Source of the DNA: Streptomyces pluripotens | GTDB lineage: Bacteria; Actinomycetota; Actinomycetes; Streptomycetales; Streptomycetaceae | Length of the DNA: 64,000 nt | Direction of reading: 5' to 3' | NCBI RefSeq assembly: GCF_000802245.2 | Contig: NZ_CP021080.1 | Coordinates: forward strand, 4,898,001-4,962,000 | Shown here: positions 7,822 through 16,310 of the stretch, piece by piece | Layout of the letters: each line of letters opens with the position of its first letter | Position numbering within the stretch: position 1 is the stretch's first letter | Notes under the pieces: model-generated | The model's database searches: none | Seen by the model: only the letters and a program-made list of their open reading frames with translations | Told to the model about the DNA's origin: nothing | Program-made: the position numbers and the translations under genes

Positions 7822-9000
7822 GTGTCGCTGCCACCCCTGGTCGAGCCGGCTTCCGAGCTCACCGTAGACGAGGTCCGCAGGTACTCCCGCCACCTGATCA
7901 TCCCCGACGTGGGCATGGACGGGCAGAAGCGGCTGAAGAACGCCAAGGTGCTCTGTGTGGGGGCCGGTGGCCTGGGCTCGCCGGCGCTGATGTACCTGGC
8001 CGCCGCGGGCGTGGGCACCCTCGGCATTGTGGAGTTCGACGAGGTCGACGAGTCGAACCTGCAGCGCCAGATCATCCACAGCCAGTCCGACATCGGTCGT
8101 TCCAAGGCCGAGTCCGCGCGTGACACCGTCAAGGGCATCAACCCGTACGTGAACGTGGTCCTGCACGAGGAGCGGCTGGAAGCCGACAACGTGATGGCCA
8201 TCTTCAGCCAGTACGACCTGATCGTCGACGGCACGGACAACTTTGCGACCCGTTACCTGGTCAACGATGCGTGCGTGCTGCTGAACAAGCCGTACGTGTG
8301 GGGTTCGATCTACCGCTTCGACGGCCAGGCCTCCGTCTTCTGGTCCGAGCACGGTCCCTGCTACCGCTGCCTGTACCCGGAGCCCCCGCCCCCCGGCATG
8401 GTCCCCTCCTGCGCCGAGGGCGGTGTCCTGGGCGTGCTGTGCGCGTCCATCGGCTCCATCCAGGTCAACGAGGCGATCAAGCTTCTCGCGGGCATCGGCG
8501 AGCCGCTGGTCGGCCGACTGATGATCTACGACGCCCTGGAGATGCAGTACCGCCAGGTCAAGGTCCGCAAGGACCCGGACTGCGCGGTCTGCGGCGAGAA
8601 GCCGACCGTCACCGAACTCATTGACTACGAGGCCTTCTGCGGTGTCGTCTCCGAGGAGGCCCAGGCGGCCGCCGCAGCCTCCACGATCACTCCCAAGCAA
8701 CTCAAGGAGTGGATCGACGGCGGCGAGAACATCGAGATCATCGACGTTCGCGAGCCGAACGAGTACGAGATCGTCTCCATCCCGGGCGCCACGCTGGTCC
8801 CGAAGAACGAATTCCTCATGGGGGCCGCTCTGGAGGCCCTCCCCCAGGACAAGAAGATCGTCTTGCATTGCAAGACGGGTGTCCGCAGTGCGGAAGTCCT
8901 CGCGGTCTTGAAGTCCGCGGGCTTCTCCGACGCCGTGCACGTCGGCGGCGGCGTCATCGGCTGGGTGAACCAGATCGAACCGCACAAACCGGTCTACTAG
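7822..9000 (+). CDS. moeZ: adenylyltransferase/sulfurtransferase MoeZ
   Basis: 392 aa from GTG 7822. Residues 1-270 form the E1-like ThiF/MoeB domain: nucleotide loop GAGGLGSPALMYLA (about 50), NLQRQIIHS, and two zinc CxxC pairs (CYRC and CAVC). Residues 285-392 form a rhodanese domain with the active Cys in LHCKTGVRS (about 350). MoeZ adenylates and thiocarboxylates small sulfur carriers (MoaD, ThiS, CysO) for molybdopterin, thiamine and cysteine synthesis. In Streptomyces it is also known to serve secondary-metabolite sulfur transfer. Preceded by a sigma-R promoter and closed by a terminator at 9029. moaE lies separately at 41173. Confidence 0.95.
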   Translation: MSLPPLVEPASELTVDEVRRYSRHLIIPDVGMDGQKRLKNAKVLCVGAGGLGSPALMYLAAAGVGTLGIVEFDEVDESNLQRQIIHSQSDIGRSKAESARDTVKGINPYVNVVLHEERLEADNVMAIFSQYDLIVDGTDNFATRYLVNDACVLLNKPYVWGSIYRFDGQASVFWSEHGPCYRCLYPEPPPPGMVPSCAEGGVLGVLCASIGSIQVNEAIKLLAGIGEPLVGRLMIYDALEMQYRQVKVRKDPDCAVCGEKPTVTELIDYEAFCGVVSEEAQAAAAASTITPKQLKEWIDGGENIEIIDVREPNEYEIVSIPGATLVPKNEFLMGAALEALPQDKKIVLHCKTGVRSAEVLAVLKSAGFSDAVHVGGGVIGWVNQIEPHKPVY

Positions 9001-9028
9001 TCGGCTCCGCTGACCAGCGGGACAGAAG

Positions 9029-9066
9029 AAGCCCACGGCTCTGACCAGTGCAGGTGCCGTGGGCTT
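9029..9066. terminator. terminator after moeZ
   Basis: The 11-bp perfect stem AAGCCCACGGC (9029-9039) pairs with 9056-9066, followed by TCTGCTGTTG. It lies 28 bases after the moeZ stop. The remaining gap to the convergent peptidase gene (9247) holds nothing I can identify. Confidence 0.75.
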
Positions 9067-9246
9067 CTGCTGTTGTCGGTTGGTGTCGGGGCACCTCGCA
9101 CGGCCCAGGGGCGGCCTGGAACTCGCGCCGATGGCACGCGCCGGGAGCTGAAACGGCAGTGGTGCCTCCCGGAGCGGTGAACACCCGCTGTCCGTGCTCA
9201 TGGACGCAATGAGCCAGGACGGTCGACGCCCCCGCCCCCGCCGCTG

Positions 9247-10803
9247 TCATTCGCAGACCGTGCCGTCTTTCGGCACCGTCCCGTTCAGCAAGTAGGAGTT
9301 CACCGCCGAGTCGACACAGTCACTGCCTCTGCCGTACGCCCCGTGACCCTCGCCCTTCCAGGTCAGTTCAACGCCGACCCCCTTGCCCAGTGCGTCGGCC
9401 ATCTTGCGGGCACCCTCGTAGGGGGTCGCCGGGTCCCCGGTGTTGCCTACCAGCAGTATGGGTGCTGCGCCCGTTGCGCTGACCTCAGGAGTGTCGAATT
9501 GGCCCGCCACCGGCCAGTCATGGCACCAGCCGGCCGTGTCCCATCCCAAGAAGTCCCCGAACACCGGTGAGAGCCGCTCGAACGCAGCCAATCGCTTCTT
9601 CGTTTCGGCGGGCGTCGGCCGTTGCCTGTCGTCCAGGCAGGATATGACCCGCTGGGAGTGGGACATCGTGCCGTAGTGGCCCGAGGAATCCCGCTCGTCG
9701 TAATCGTCGGCCAGCGCCAGCAACTGCGAACCGTCCCCCTGCTGTGCCGACTGGAGCGCGCTGGTCAGCCGTGGCCAGCTGGACTTGCTGTAGAGCGGCA
9801 GGACTATTCCGGTGAGCGCGAGTGTCTGGGTCAACTTCCGCTCGGACGACGTCGGCAGCGGCCTGGCATCGATCTGCCGGAGCAAGTCGGCGATCTTCCG
9901 TGTTCCCTGTGCGGGGTCCTGGCCGGTGGACTTCAGGTAGTCGTCCAGCGCCCGTTGGAAGCCGCGGGTCTGGTTCTTGGCGTGACCCACTGCGTCGGCG
10001 GTCGGATCGACCACCGCGTCGAGGATGACGCGTCCCACCTGTTTCGGGAACAAGTGGGCGTAGACGCCGCCGAGTTCGGTGCCGTACGAGATGCCGAAGT
10101 AGTGCATCCGTGCGTCGCCGAGGACCTGGCGCATCAGATCCATGTCGCGAGCGGTGTCAGTGGTGGACACATGGGACAACAACCGGCCGGCGGCCTTCTG
10201 GCAACCCTTGGCGAAGTCGGCCGCGTCCTGCAGGTAGGCCTTTTCCTCGGCCGGGGTGTCCGGGGTGGTGTCCACGTCCTCGGCCGCCTCGATCGCCCGG
10301 TCGCCGCGGCAGCGGATCCCCTCACTCTCTCCGACCCCCCGCGGATCCCAGCTCACCAGGTCGTAGCGCTCCCGGAGCCGGGCGACGGTGGGAGCGTAGA
10401 ACGGCATCGTCGACACGCCCGAACCGCCCGGGCCGCCGAAGTTGAACAGCAACGACCCGATGCGGTCGGCGCCGGTGGCCCGCGCCCGGATGAGGGCCAG
10501 GCCGATCGTCGCGCCGTCCGGTTCGGACCAGTCCAACGGCACCTTGAGCGTGGCACACCGCCAGTCGTCACCCGGTGCTGGGCTGTCCTCGGTGGCTGTG
10601 CAGTGGTGCCAGTCGAGATGTTGCGAGGTGAGGGAGGCCGGAAGAGCCACCGGGGCCGATGGCGCCGAGGGCCGCGACGCTGACGGGGCGGCCGTATCCG
10701 TGGCCTGGCCCTTGCCTCCGGCCCCGTCCGGCGAGCCGCTGCCACAGCCGGCCACCAGCAACGCCGCGGTCACGGCGACGGTCCAGCGCGGCATTCGCCC
10801 CAT
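9247..10803 (-). CDS. TAP-type alpha/beta hydrolase lipoprotein, copy 1
   Basis: 518 aa. ATG 10803 is preferred because AGGGGGT lies 4-5 bases upstream; GTG 10809 is two codons earlier. The signal peptide ends in lipobox LVAGC (Cys20), so the enzyme is exported and lipid-anchored. The catalytic set is visible: oxyanion block FNFGGPGGSGVS, nucleophile GISYGTE, Asp in GNTGDPATPYE and His in GEGHGAYG, the last two in the TAP-like C-terminal domain. Relatives are the tripeptidyl aminopeptidases SlpD/SlpE and Tap of Streptomyces, which act on peptide N-termini outside the cell. A paralogue sits directly upstream on the same strand. Confidence 0.9.
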   Translation of the reverse strand: MGRMPRWTVAVTAALLVAGCGSGSPDGAGGKGQATDTAAPSASRPSAPSAPVALPASLTSQHLDWHHCTATEDSPAPGDDWRCATLKVPLDWSEPDGATIGLALIRARATGADRIGSLLFNFGGPGGSGVSTMPFYAPTVARLRERYDLVSWDPRGVGESEGIRCRGDRAIEAAEDVDTTPDTPAEEKAYLQDAADFAKGCQKAAGRLLSHVSTTDTARDMDLMRQVLGDARMHYFGISYGTELGGVYAHLFPKQVGRVILDAVVDPTADAVGHAKNQTRGFQRALDDYLKSTGQDPAQGTRKIADLLRQIDARPLPTSSERKLTQTLALTGIVLPLYSKSSWPRLTSALQSAQQGDGSQLLALADDYDERDSSGHYGTMSHSQRVISCLDDRQRPTPAETKKRLAAFERLSPVFGDFLGWDTAGWCHDWPVAGQFDTPEVSATGAAPILLVGNTGDPATPYEGARKMADALGKGVGVELTWKGEGHGAYGRGSDCVDSAVNSYLLNGTVPKDGTVCE

Positions 10804-10937
10804 ACGCACCCCCTGGCAAGGCCCTTCGCGTCGTGCCGCGGCGGGCGTTCAGGCCATGGTAGGCGCACCGGGCACCGCCCGTGGAAGCCTGTGGAAAACC
10901 CTCCGACCTGCGGATTTCTCCGGTCGTCCCCGGCGGG

Positions 10938-12482
10938 TCAAGAACAGACCGTACCCGGCTTCGGTACCTTCCCGTCCAGCAGATAGGCGTTCACCGTGCT
11001 CTGCACACATCTGTTCTTGCTGTCGTACGCGCCGTGTCCCTGCCCCTTGTACGTCAGCTTGACGGCGACGCCCTTGCCGAGTGCGTTCACCATTTTCTGC
11101 GCGCCTTCGTACGGGGTCGCCGGGTCCCCGGTGTTGCCGACGACGAGGATGGGCGCCGATCCGGGGGCGCTGACGTCGGGATGGTCAGCCGCACCCGGCA
11201 CGGGCCAGTCGGTACAGCTGACCATGCCCCAGGCCAGGTAGTCCCCGAAGACCGGGGAGGCGGCACGGAACTCGGGCAGTTTCCGCTGGACGTAGTGCTC
11301 GGTGTACCGCGGCTTCTCGTCGGCGCAGTTGATCGCGATGTTCGCTGCGGCGATGTTGCTGTACTCGCCGTTCTCGCTGCGGCCGTTCATCGAGTCGGAG
11401 AGCAGCATCAGGATCTGGCCGTCACCGGCGTAGGCCTGTTCCAGCCCCTGGGTGAGGTACTCCCAGAAGTCCTTCGAGTACAAGGACTGGGCGATGCCGT
11501 TGGTCGCGTCGGTCTGGGTGAGGCGGCGCGGGAAGATGCCGGGGATCGGGTTCTGCTCCAGGTCGTTCAGCAGTTTCGCGATGCGGTCCTTCACATCCTG
11601 CGGGGTGTCCCCGATCGGGCATCCCGACGCCTTCGACGTGCAGTCCTCGGCGAAGTTGTCGAGCGCGAGCTGAAAGCCCCTGGCCTGACCGAGTGCGCCC
11701 TGTTCGGGGGTTTGCGTGGGGTCGATCACGGCGTCGAGGACGGCCCGGCCGACGTGCTGGGGGAACAGATGGGCGTAGACGCCGCCGAGTTCGGTGCCGT
11801 ATGAGATGCCGAAGTAATGCAGTTTGTCGTCGCCGAGGACCTGGCGCATCAGATCCATGTCACGGGCCACATCCGTGGTGCGCACATGTGGAAGGATCTT
11901 CTGGGAGTGCTTCTCGCAGGCTGCGTTGAACTGTTTGGTGCGGTTCAGGAGCTGGGCGCGCTCGGCGCTGTCGTCGGGGGTGGCGTCCTGCTGGAAGTAC
12001 TCGTCCAGTTGGGGGTCGCTCTCGCACTTCACCGGTTCACTGCGGCCCACCCCGCGCGGATCGAAGCTGACCAGGTCGTAGCGGGTGCGCAGGGCGGCGT
12101 AGTCCTCGCCGAACGCGGGTAGCGTGCTGACGCCGCTGCCGCCGGGGCCGCCGAAGTTGAACACGAGCGAACCGATCCGTTCGCTTGCCGGACCACTGGT
12201 CCCGGCCCGGATCAGGGCGATGCCGATCGTGTCACCCTGGGGCTCGCTCCAGTCCAGCGGAGCTTTCAAGGTGGCGCACTGCCACGAAGTGCCGTTCGGC
12301 AGCGGGGACGGGGCACTGCCGCCGCCCTCCGCCTCTGACGGGGCCGGGCAGTCCTTCCAATCCAGCTTCTGCGCCGTGAGGTCCCCGTCGTCGGTGCTGT
12401 CGCCGCAGCCGGCCAGCAGGGCGGACAGCAGCACGGCGGTGGTGGTCAGGGCGACGGCACGCAGTCGGGAAGGGTTCGCCAT
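10938..12482 (-). CDS. TAP-type alpha/beta hydrolase lipoprotein, copy 2
   Basis: 514 aa from ATG 12482, behind AGGATGGGATC; a longer frame to 12524 has no ribosome site. Lipobox LLAGC (Cys26). It shares the motifs of copy 1: FNFGGPGGSGVS, GISYGTELGGVYAH, GNTGDPATPYEGA and GQGHGAY, and long identical blocks such as RDMDLMRQVLGD. The two are recent tandem paralogues. This copy has an extra Cys pair (EDCTSKASGC) in the cap region, which suggests a disulphide and perhaps different peptide selectivity. Gap 10804-10937 separates the copies and carries a DnaA-like 9-mer (10890-10898). Confidence 0.9.
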   Translation of the reverse strand: MANPSRLRAVALTTTAVLLSALLAGCGDSTDDGDLTAQKLDWKDCPAPSEAEGGGSAPSPLPNGTSWQCATLKAPLDWSEPQGDTIGIALIRAGTSGPASERIGSLVFNFGGPGGSGVSTLPAFGEDYAALRTRYDLVSFDPRGVGRSEPVKCESDPQLDEYFQQDATPDDSAERAQLLNRTKQFNAACEKHSQKILPHVRTTDVARDMDLMRQVLGDDKLHYFGISYGTELGGVYAHLFPQHVGRAVLDAVIDPTQTPEQGALGQARGFQLALDNFAEDCTSKASGCPIGDTPQDVKDRIAKLLNDLEQNPIPGIFPRRLTQTDATNGIAQSLYSKDFWEYLTQGLEQAYAGDGQILMLLSDSMNGRSENGEYSNIAAANIAINCADEKPRYTEHYVQRKLPEFRAASPVFGDYLAWGMVSCTDWPVPGAADHPDVSAPGSAPILVVGNTGDPATPYEGAQKMVNALGKGVAVKLTYKGQGHGAYDSKNRCVQSTVNAYLLDGKVPKPGTVCS

Positions 12483-12588
12483 GATCCCATCCTGGGGCCG
12501 TGCGCACCGTAACGCGCGGGGCACGGGCCGTACGAGGTACGTCCCGCGCAGCCCGCTTGCACCGGACTGCCCAGCCGCGCGGGCCGGG

Positions 12589-15471
12589 TTACAGCGCGCC
12601 CTTACGGGTCAGGTGGTTGAAGGCCAGCCAGCCCGGCAGCACCGGCAGCCACAGCGTCAGCAGTCGGTACAGCAGGACGGCAGGGGCGGCGACCTCCTTG
12701 GGCAGGCCGACGGCGATCAGTCCCACGGTGAGGGTCGCCTCCACCGCGCCCACGCCGCCAGGGGTGGGCGCCGCGGAGCCGAGGGCGTTGCCGGCGAGGA
12801 AGACGACGGCGACGCTGGCGATGCTCAGCGAGGCCGAGTTGTCGCCGAAGGCCCGGATGGAGGCGTCCAGGCACATCACGAAGCAGGCGGTCAGCAGGAG
12901 CATGCCACCGATGCCCGTGATGAGTTTCTGGGGCCGCTGCAGCACGTCGAGCATGCGGGGTACGACACCGGCGAACAACGACCTCACACGTGTGACGACG
13001 AATTTCCGCAGGAACGGTACGGACGTGACCACGAGGACGAGCACCGCCACGGTCAGCAGGCCCGCGATGACCGTGCGGGACGGAGACAGGGAGGGTGTCT
13101 TCTCGGTGCCGGTCAGGTAGCCGAACGACAGCAGCATCAGGATGTGGGCGCCGAGCCCGAACAGCTGGGACGCGCCGACGCTCGCCACCGCGAGCCCGGG
13201 GCGCACGCCCTGACGCTGCAGGAAGCGTGTGTTGAGCGCCACGCCCCCGACCGCGGCCGGTGCCACGATCTTCACGAAGGAGCCGGCGACCTGCGCCGCG
13301 ATGGTCCGCAGGAACGGCACCCGCTCCGGAACGAAGCCGAGCAGGGACATCGCCGCGGCCACGTAACTGAGTGCGGAGAACAGCACCGCGGCGGCCACCC
13401 AGATCCACTGCGCCTGCGCGAACAGCGTGCCGAACTCGATGTGGGTGAGCTGCGTCAGCAGGTAGTACGCGCCGATCGCGCCGGCGATGAAGCTGATCAG
13501 CGTGCGTGGCCGCACCCTCTCCAGGCGGGCCGGCTCCACGGGCGCCTGGGGCCTGATCCGCAGCACCTCGTGCCGGATCTGGGTGAGCAGATCCTCCTCG
13601 CGGGCCTCTTCGAGGGCTTCGTCCATGGCCCGCTTCTCCGCACGCTGTGCGGCGCGGACCGTCTTCTTGTCGGGCCTTTCGAGGGCGGCCGGGCTGGTTC
13701 CGGAGGTCTCCTCCAGGCGGGCCAGTTTGGCCTGCCTGGACGCTTCGAGCATGGCCTCGCGTTCTCGCTGGGACCGTTCCCGGGCCAGTCGGCGCAGCGT
13801 CGCGCGCGTGGAGCGTGTCAGCGCGATCGGCTGGAGCATCGGCAGGCAGTCGGCGACCGCGTCCGGGCCGAGTACGCCCACCGCCGAGGCCACGGCCCGC
13901 TCGGCGCCGACCCGCAGTGCCAGCGTGGTGACCAGCTGGGCGACGTCCACGCGCAGCAGGAGTTCGCCGGCCGCGATCTCGCCGCCGCGCAGTTCGGTGA
14001 GGATGACCCTGCCGGAACGATCCACCAGAATCGCGTCACCAGCCAGCCGGCGGTGCGCGATGCGTCGTGACTGCAACGCTTGGACCTGGTGCCAGGTGTT
14101 GCGCAACAACGCGTCGGTGATCTCCTCGTCGGCCAGCGAGTCCAGCATGCGTCCGCCGATGTGCTCGTAGACGAGCATGACCGCGTCGGGGCCGAGTTCG
14201 GAGGTGGCGATCAGCTTGGGCGCGTTGGCGCCGGCTGCGATCGCCGCGTATGCCAGCAGTGCCTCCTGCTCCAGCGCCTGACGCAGCGACTGGAAGCTGG
14301 AACGGGTGGCGTAGCCGCGCAGGGTCAGGTTGCGCCACGTGCGGTAGAAGAAGCCCTGCGCCTGCTGTTCCCGGTCGACGACCGTGACGTCGAGTGGCGG
14401 ACCGTCCTCCAGGGTGACGAAGTAGCGTCGGCCGCGGTCGCCGTTTTCGGACTCGGCGGCTTCTTCGCGGGCCGCGCTGACGGGGCGGAAGCCCACGTGC
14501 CGAAGGCCCGCCATCAGGGTCTGGCCGGTGGGCCGCACGTTGGGGGAGCCGACCGCGTAGAGGGTGCCGTAGGCGACGGTCCAGCCGATCAGCACCGTCA
14601 GGATGATCGAGAAGGGGGTCGTGTAGCCGGTGACGAGCATCGAGAACGCGTCGAGCAGCAGCACCACCCACAGCACCGCGCGCCATCTGGGTCTGCGGGA
14701 CATGCCGACGGCCGTCATGTATGCGATCACGGGCGCCAGGTAGCCGTGCACGGGGTCGGTCAGGGCGTGCACGTCGCCCGGTGCGGGCTGGGTGAGCGCC
14801 TCCTGGATCGAGTTCGGGGCGGCCTGGGCGACCCACAGGTCGGCGGCGAGGGTCACTCCGTGGGCGAGTACGGCCGCGAGAACACCGTCGGCGATGCGCA
14901 GCCCGTCCCGCTTGATCAGCCGCTCGATCGCGAAGGCGACCGGGACGAGGAGGATCGCGATGCTGGACGCCAGTCCCGCGATCTTGATGAGGAGATCGGG
15001 GGCCTGGCCGGTGCCCTTGTTGATGTCCTGTTCGAGACCTGAGGTGGTGCCGTGCGCGAACGCGGCGATCGCGAGAACCACCACGATGGCGAGCACGCCC
15101 ACCAGCAGCCGCATGAGGTCGGAGGGGCGGTGCACGCGCGCGGGGAGCAGCGGTTCGTCCCCCTCGACCTCGTCCGAGTGAGGGTCGTGAGAGCCGTCTC
15201 CGCTGCCCCTGCCCCGGTCGGGGAGCCTGTTCTCCGGCACTTGCGCCCCCTCGCCGAGGTCACTGTCGTCCCGGTGCGCGCGCGTGGCGTCGACCGCGTT
15301 CTCGCGCGCCCCGGTGCCGTCCCCACGCGCATCGGGGCGGTCGTCCGCGTGCGGACCGGCCTTCTCCCGGTGCGCCTCGGCGCTGTCCTCGCCCGTGTGG
15401 GCGGCGTTGGGGTGTGCGGCGGCGTCAGGTGTGCCCGCCGCGTCCTCGGGGTGCACGCCCTGCTGCTCCAT
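12589..15471 (-). CDS. lysylphosphatidylglycerol synthase/UPF0104-type membrane protein with pseudokinase-like middle domain
   Basis: 960 aa from ATG 15471 (AGAAGAG upstream); GTG 15495 would add 8 residues. Order: acidic disordered N-terminus (1-115), four to six helices (about 119-300), a kinase-like segment (about 330-560), a charged linker, then a C-terminal set of helices (about 670-955) with the UPF0104/LPG-synthase transmembrane signature (SAAPTPGGVGAVEATLTVGL). In the kinase-like part a hinge (VYEHIGGRMLDSL) is clear, but the HRD-like loop reads IAHRRLAGDAILV and the DFG position reads TELRGGE, so phosphotransfer looks lost. The family includes lipid flippases and aminoacyl-lipid synthases; no GNAT-type aminoacyl transferase domain is present. 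Function inferred only broadly: membrane lipid or polymer handling. Confidence 0.78.
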   Translation of the reverse strand: MEQQGVHPEDAAGTPDAAAHPNAAHTGEDSAEAHREKAGPHADDRPDARGDGTGARENAVDATRAHRDDSDLGEGAQVPENRLPDRGRGSGDGSHDPHSDEVEGDEPLLPARVHRPSDLMRLLVGVLAIVVVLAIAAFAHGTTSGLEQDINKGTGQAPDLLIKIAGLASSIAILLVPVAFAIERLIKRDGLRIADGVLAAVLAHGVTLAADLWVAQAAPNSIQEALTQPAPGDVHALTDPVHGYLAPVIAYMTAVGMSRRPRWRAVLWVVLLLDAFSMLVTGYTTPFSIILTVLIGWTVAYGTLYAVGSPNVRPTGQTLMAGLRHVGFRPVSAAREEAAESENGDRGRRYFVTLEDGPPLDVTVVDREQQAQGFFYRTWRNLTLRGYATRSSFQSLRQALEQEALLAYAAIAAGANAPKLIATSELGPDAVMLVYEHIGGRMLDSLADEEITDALLRNTWHQVQALQSRRIAHRRLAGDAILVDRSGRVILTELRGGEIAAGELLLRVDVAQLVTTLALRVGAERAVASAVGVLGPDAVADCLPMLQPIALTRSTRATLRRLARERSQREREAMLEASRQAKLARLEETSGTSPAALERPDKKTVRAAQRAEKRAMDEALEEAREEDLLTQIRHEVLRIRPQAPVEPARLERVRPRTLISFIAGAIGAYYLLTQLTHIEFGTLFAQAQWIWVAAAVLFSALSYVAAAMSLLGFVPERVPFLRTIAAQVAGSFVKIVAPAAVGGVALNTRFLQRQGVRPGLAVASVGASQLFGLGAHILMLLSFGYLTGTEKTPSLSPSRTVIAGLLTVAVLVLVVTSVPFLRKFVVTRVRSLFAGVVPRMLDVLQRPQKLITGIGGMLLLTACFVMCLDASIRAFGDNSASLSIASVAVVFLAGNALGSAAPTPGGVGAVEATLTVGLIAVGLPKEVAAPAVLLYRLLTLWLPVLPGWLAFNHLTRKGAL

Positions 15472-15657
15472 GGTCTCTTCTTGGTCTCGTATCACCAGTC
15501 ACCGCCCGCATGATGGTGGCACGTCCCACCGACACGCGCGGCCATCAGGGTGCGGATGCGCGGGCGCACAGTCTGCCGGAAGTGCACTCCGGGGGCGAGG
15601 GGAGCAGGGTGTGCGCGCCACGCCGCCGTGTCGGCCGGGTGCGGCAGGATGGGACGA

Positions 15658-16053
15658 ATGAGCGAGCAGAGGTCTGCCGGGGAGATCCGTGAGGAAGGCG
15701 ACGCATATGAGGACGCGCTGCCGGAGTACGCGGAGCGGGTCCTTCAGGTCGCCGAGCGGATTCCGCCGGGGTGGGTCATGACGTACGGCGACGTCGCCGA
15801 GTGGCTTGGTGAGGGCGGACCGCGTCAGGTGGGCCGGGTGATGGCTCTCTACGGAGGCGCTGTCCCGTGGTGGCGCGTCGTGCGTGCCGACGGAGTGCTG
15901 CTGCCCGGACACGCGCTGCGCGCGCTCGCGCACTACCGCGAGGAGGACACACCGCTGAGGGAGGCGAGCAGGCAAGCCGAGGGCCATCTGCCGCGGCTCG
16001 ACCTGCGGCGGGCACGATGGGACGGTGGCGCGGACGCGGAGGGTCACACCTGA
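15658..16053 (+). CDS. alkyltransferase-like protein (MGMT fold, no acceptor Cys)
   Basis: 131 aa from ATG 15658. The MGMT winged-helix core is seen in VAERIPPGWVMTYGDVAEWLG and GPRQVGRVMALYGG. The active-site PCHR of O6-alkylguanine methyltransferases reads PWWR here (residues 70-73), so Trp replaces the alkyl-accepting Cys. This is the signature of ATL proteins, which bind and flip O6-alkylguanine and pass it to nucleotide excision repair instead of repairing it. It sits directly before adnAB, in a DNA-repair neighbourhood. The 257-base gap 16054-16310 to adnA holds no gene that I can support. Confidence 0.88.
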   Translation: MSEQRSAGEIREEGDAYEDALPEYAERVLQVAERIPPGWVMTYGDVAEWLGEGGPRQVGRVMALYGGAVPWWRVVRADGVLLPGHALRALAHYREEDTPLREASRQAEGHLPRLDLRRARWDGGADAEGHT

Positions 16054-16310
16054 CAGCTTCCGCCATCGGAGGCCCTCTGGGAGGGCTCGTGGTCCATACG
16101 GGGGACATGGGGGACGCCTGTGGCATGACGTACGTTCGTGAGGTGTGGGGCACGTGCGGCCCGAGTGCCGCAAGGGAAGAATCGGAATTTCTGCTTCCGT
16201 TCCCGGTGGCGGCGTAACGTCTGCTGCGCATGCCCTCCTCACCCCGCGGCCACCGCCTTGCGCGAGTGACCGCCTGACCGCCAGCACAACCACCAGGACC
16301 GGCCAACCAC

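Noticed and set aside
16187..16220. Possible sigma-R promoter before adnA
   Set aside because: GGAAT is present, but the bases 18 further on are TGG, not GTT.
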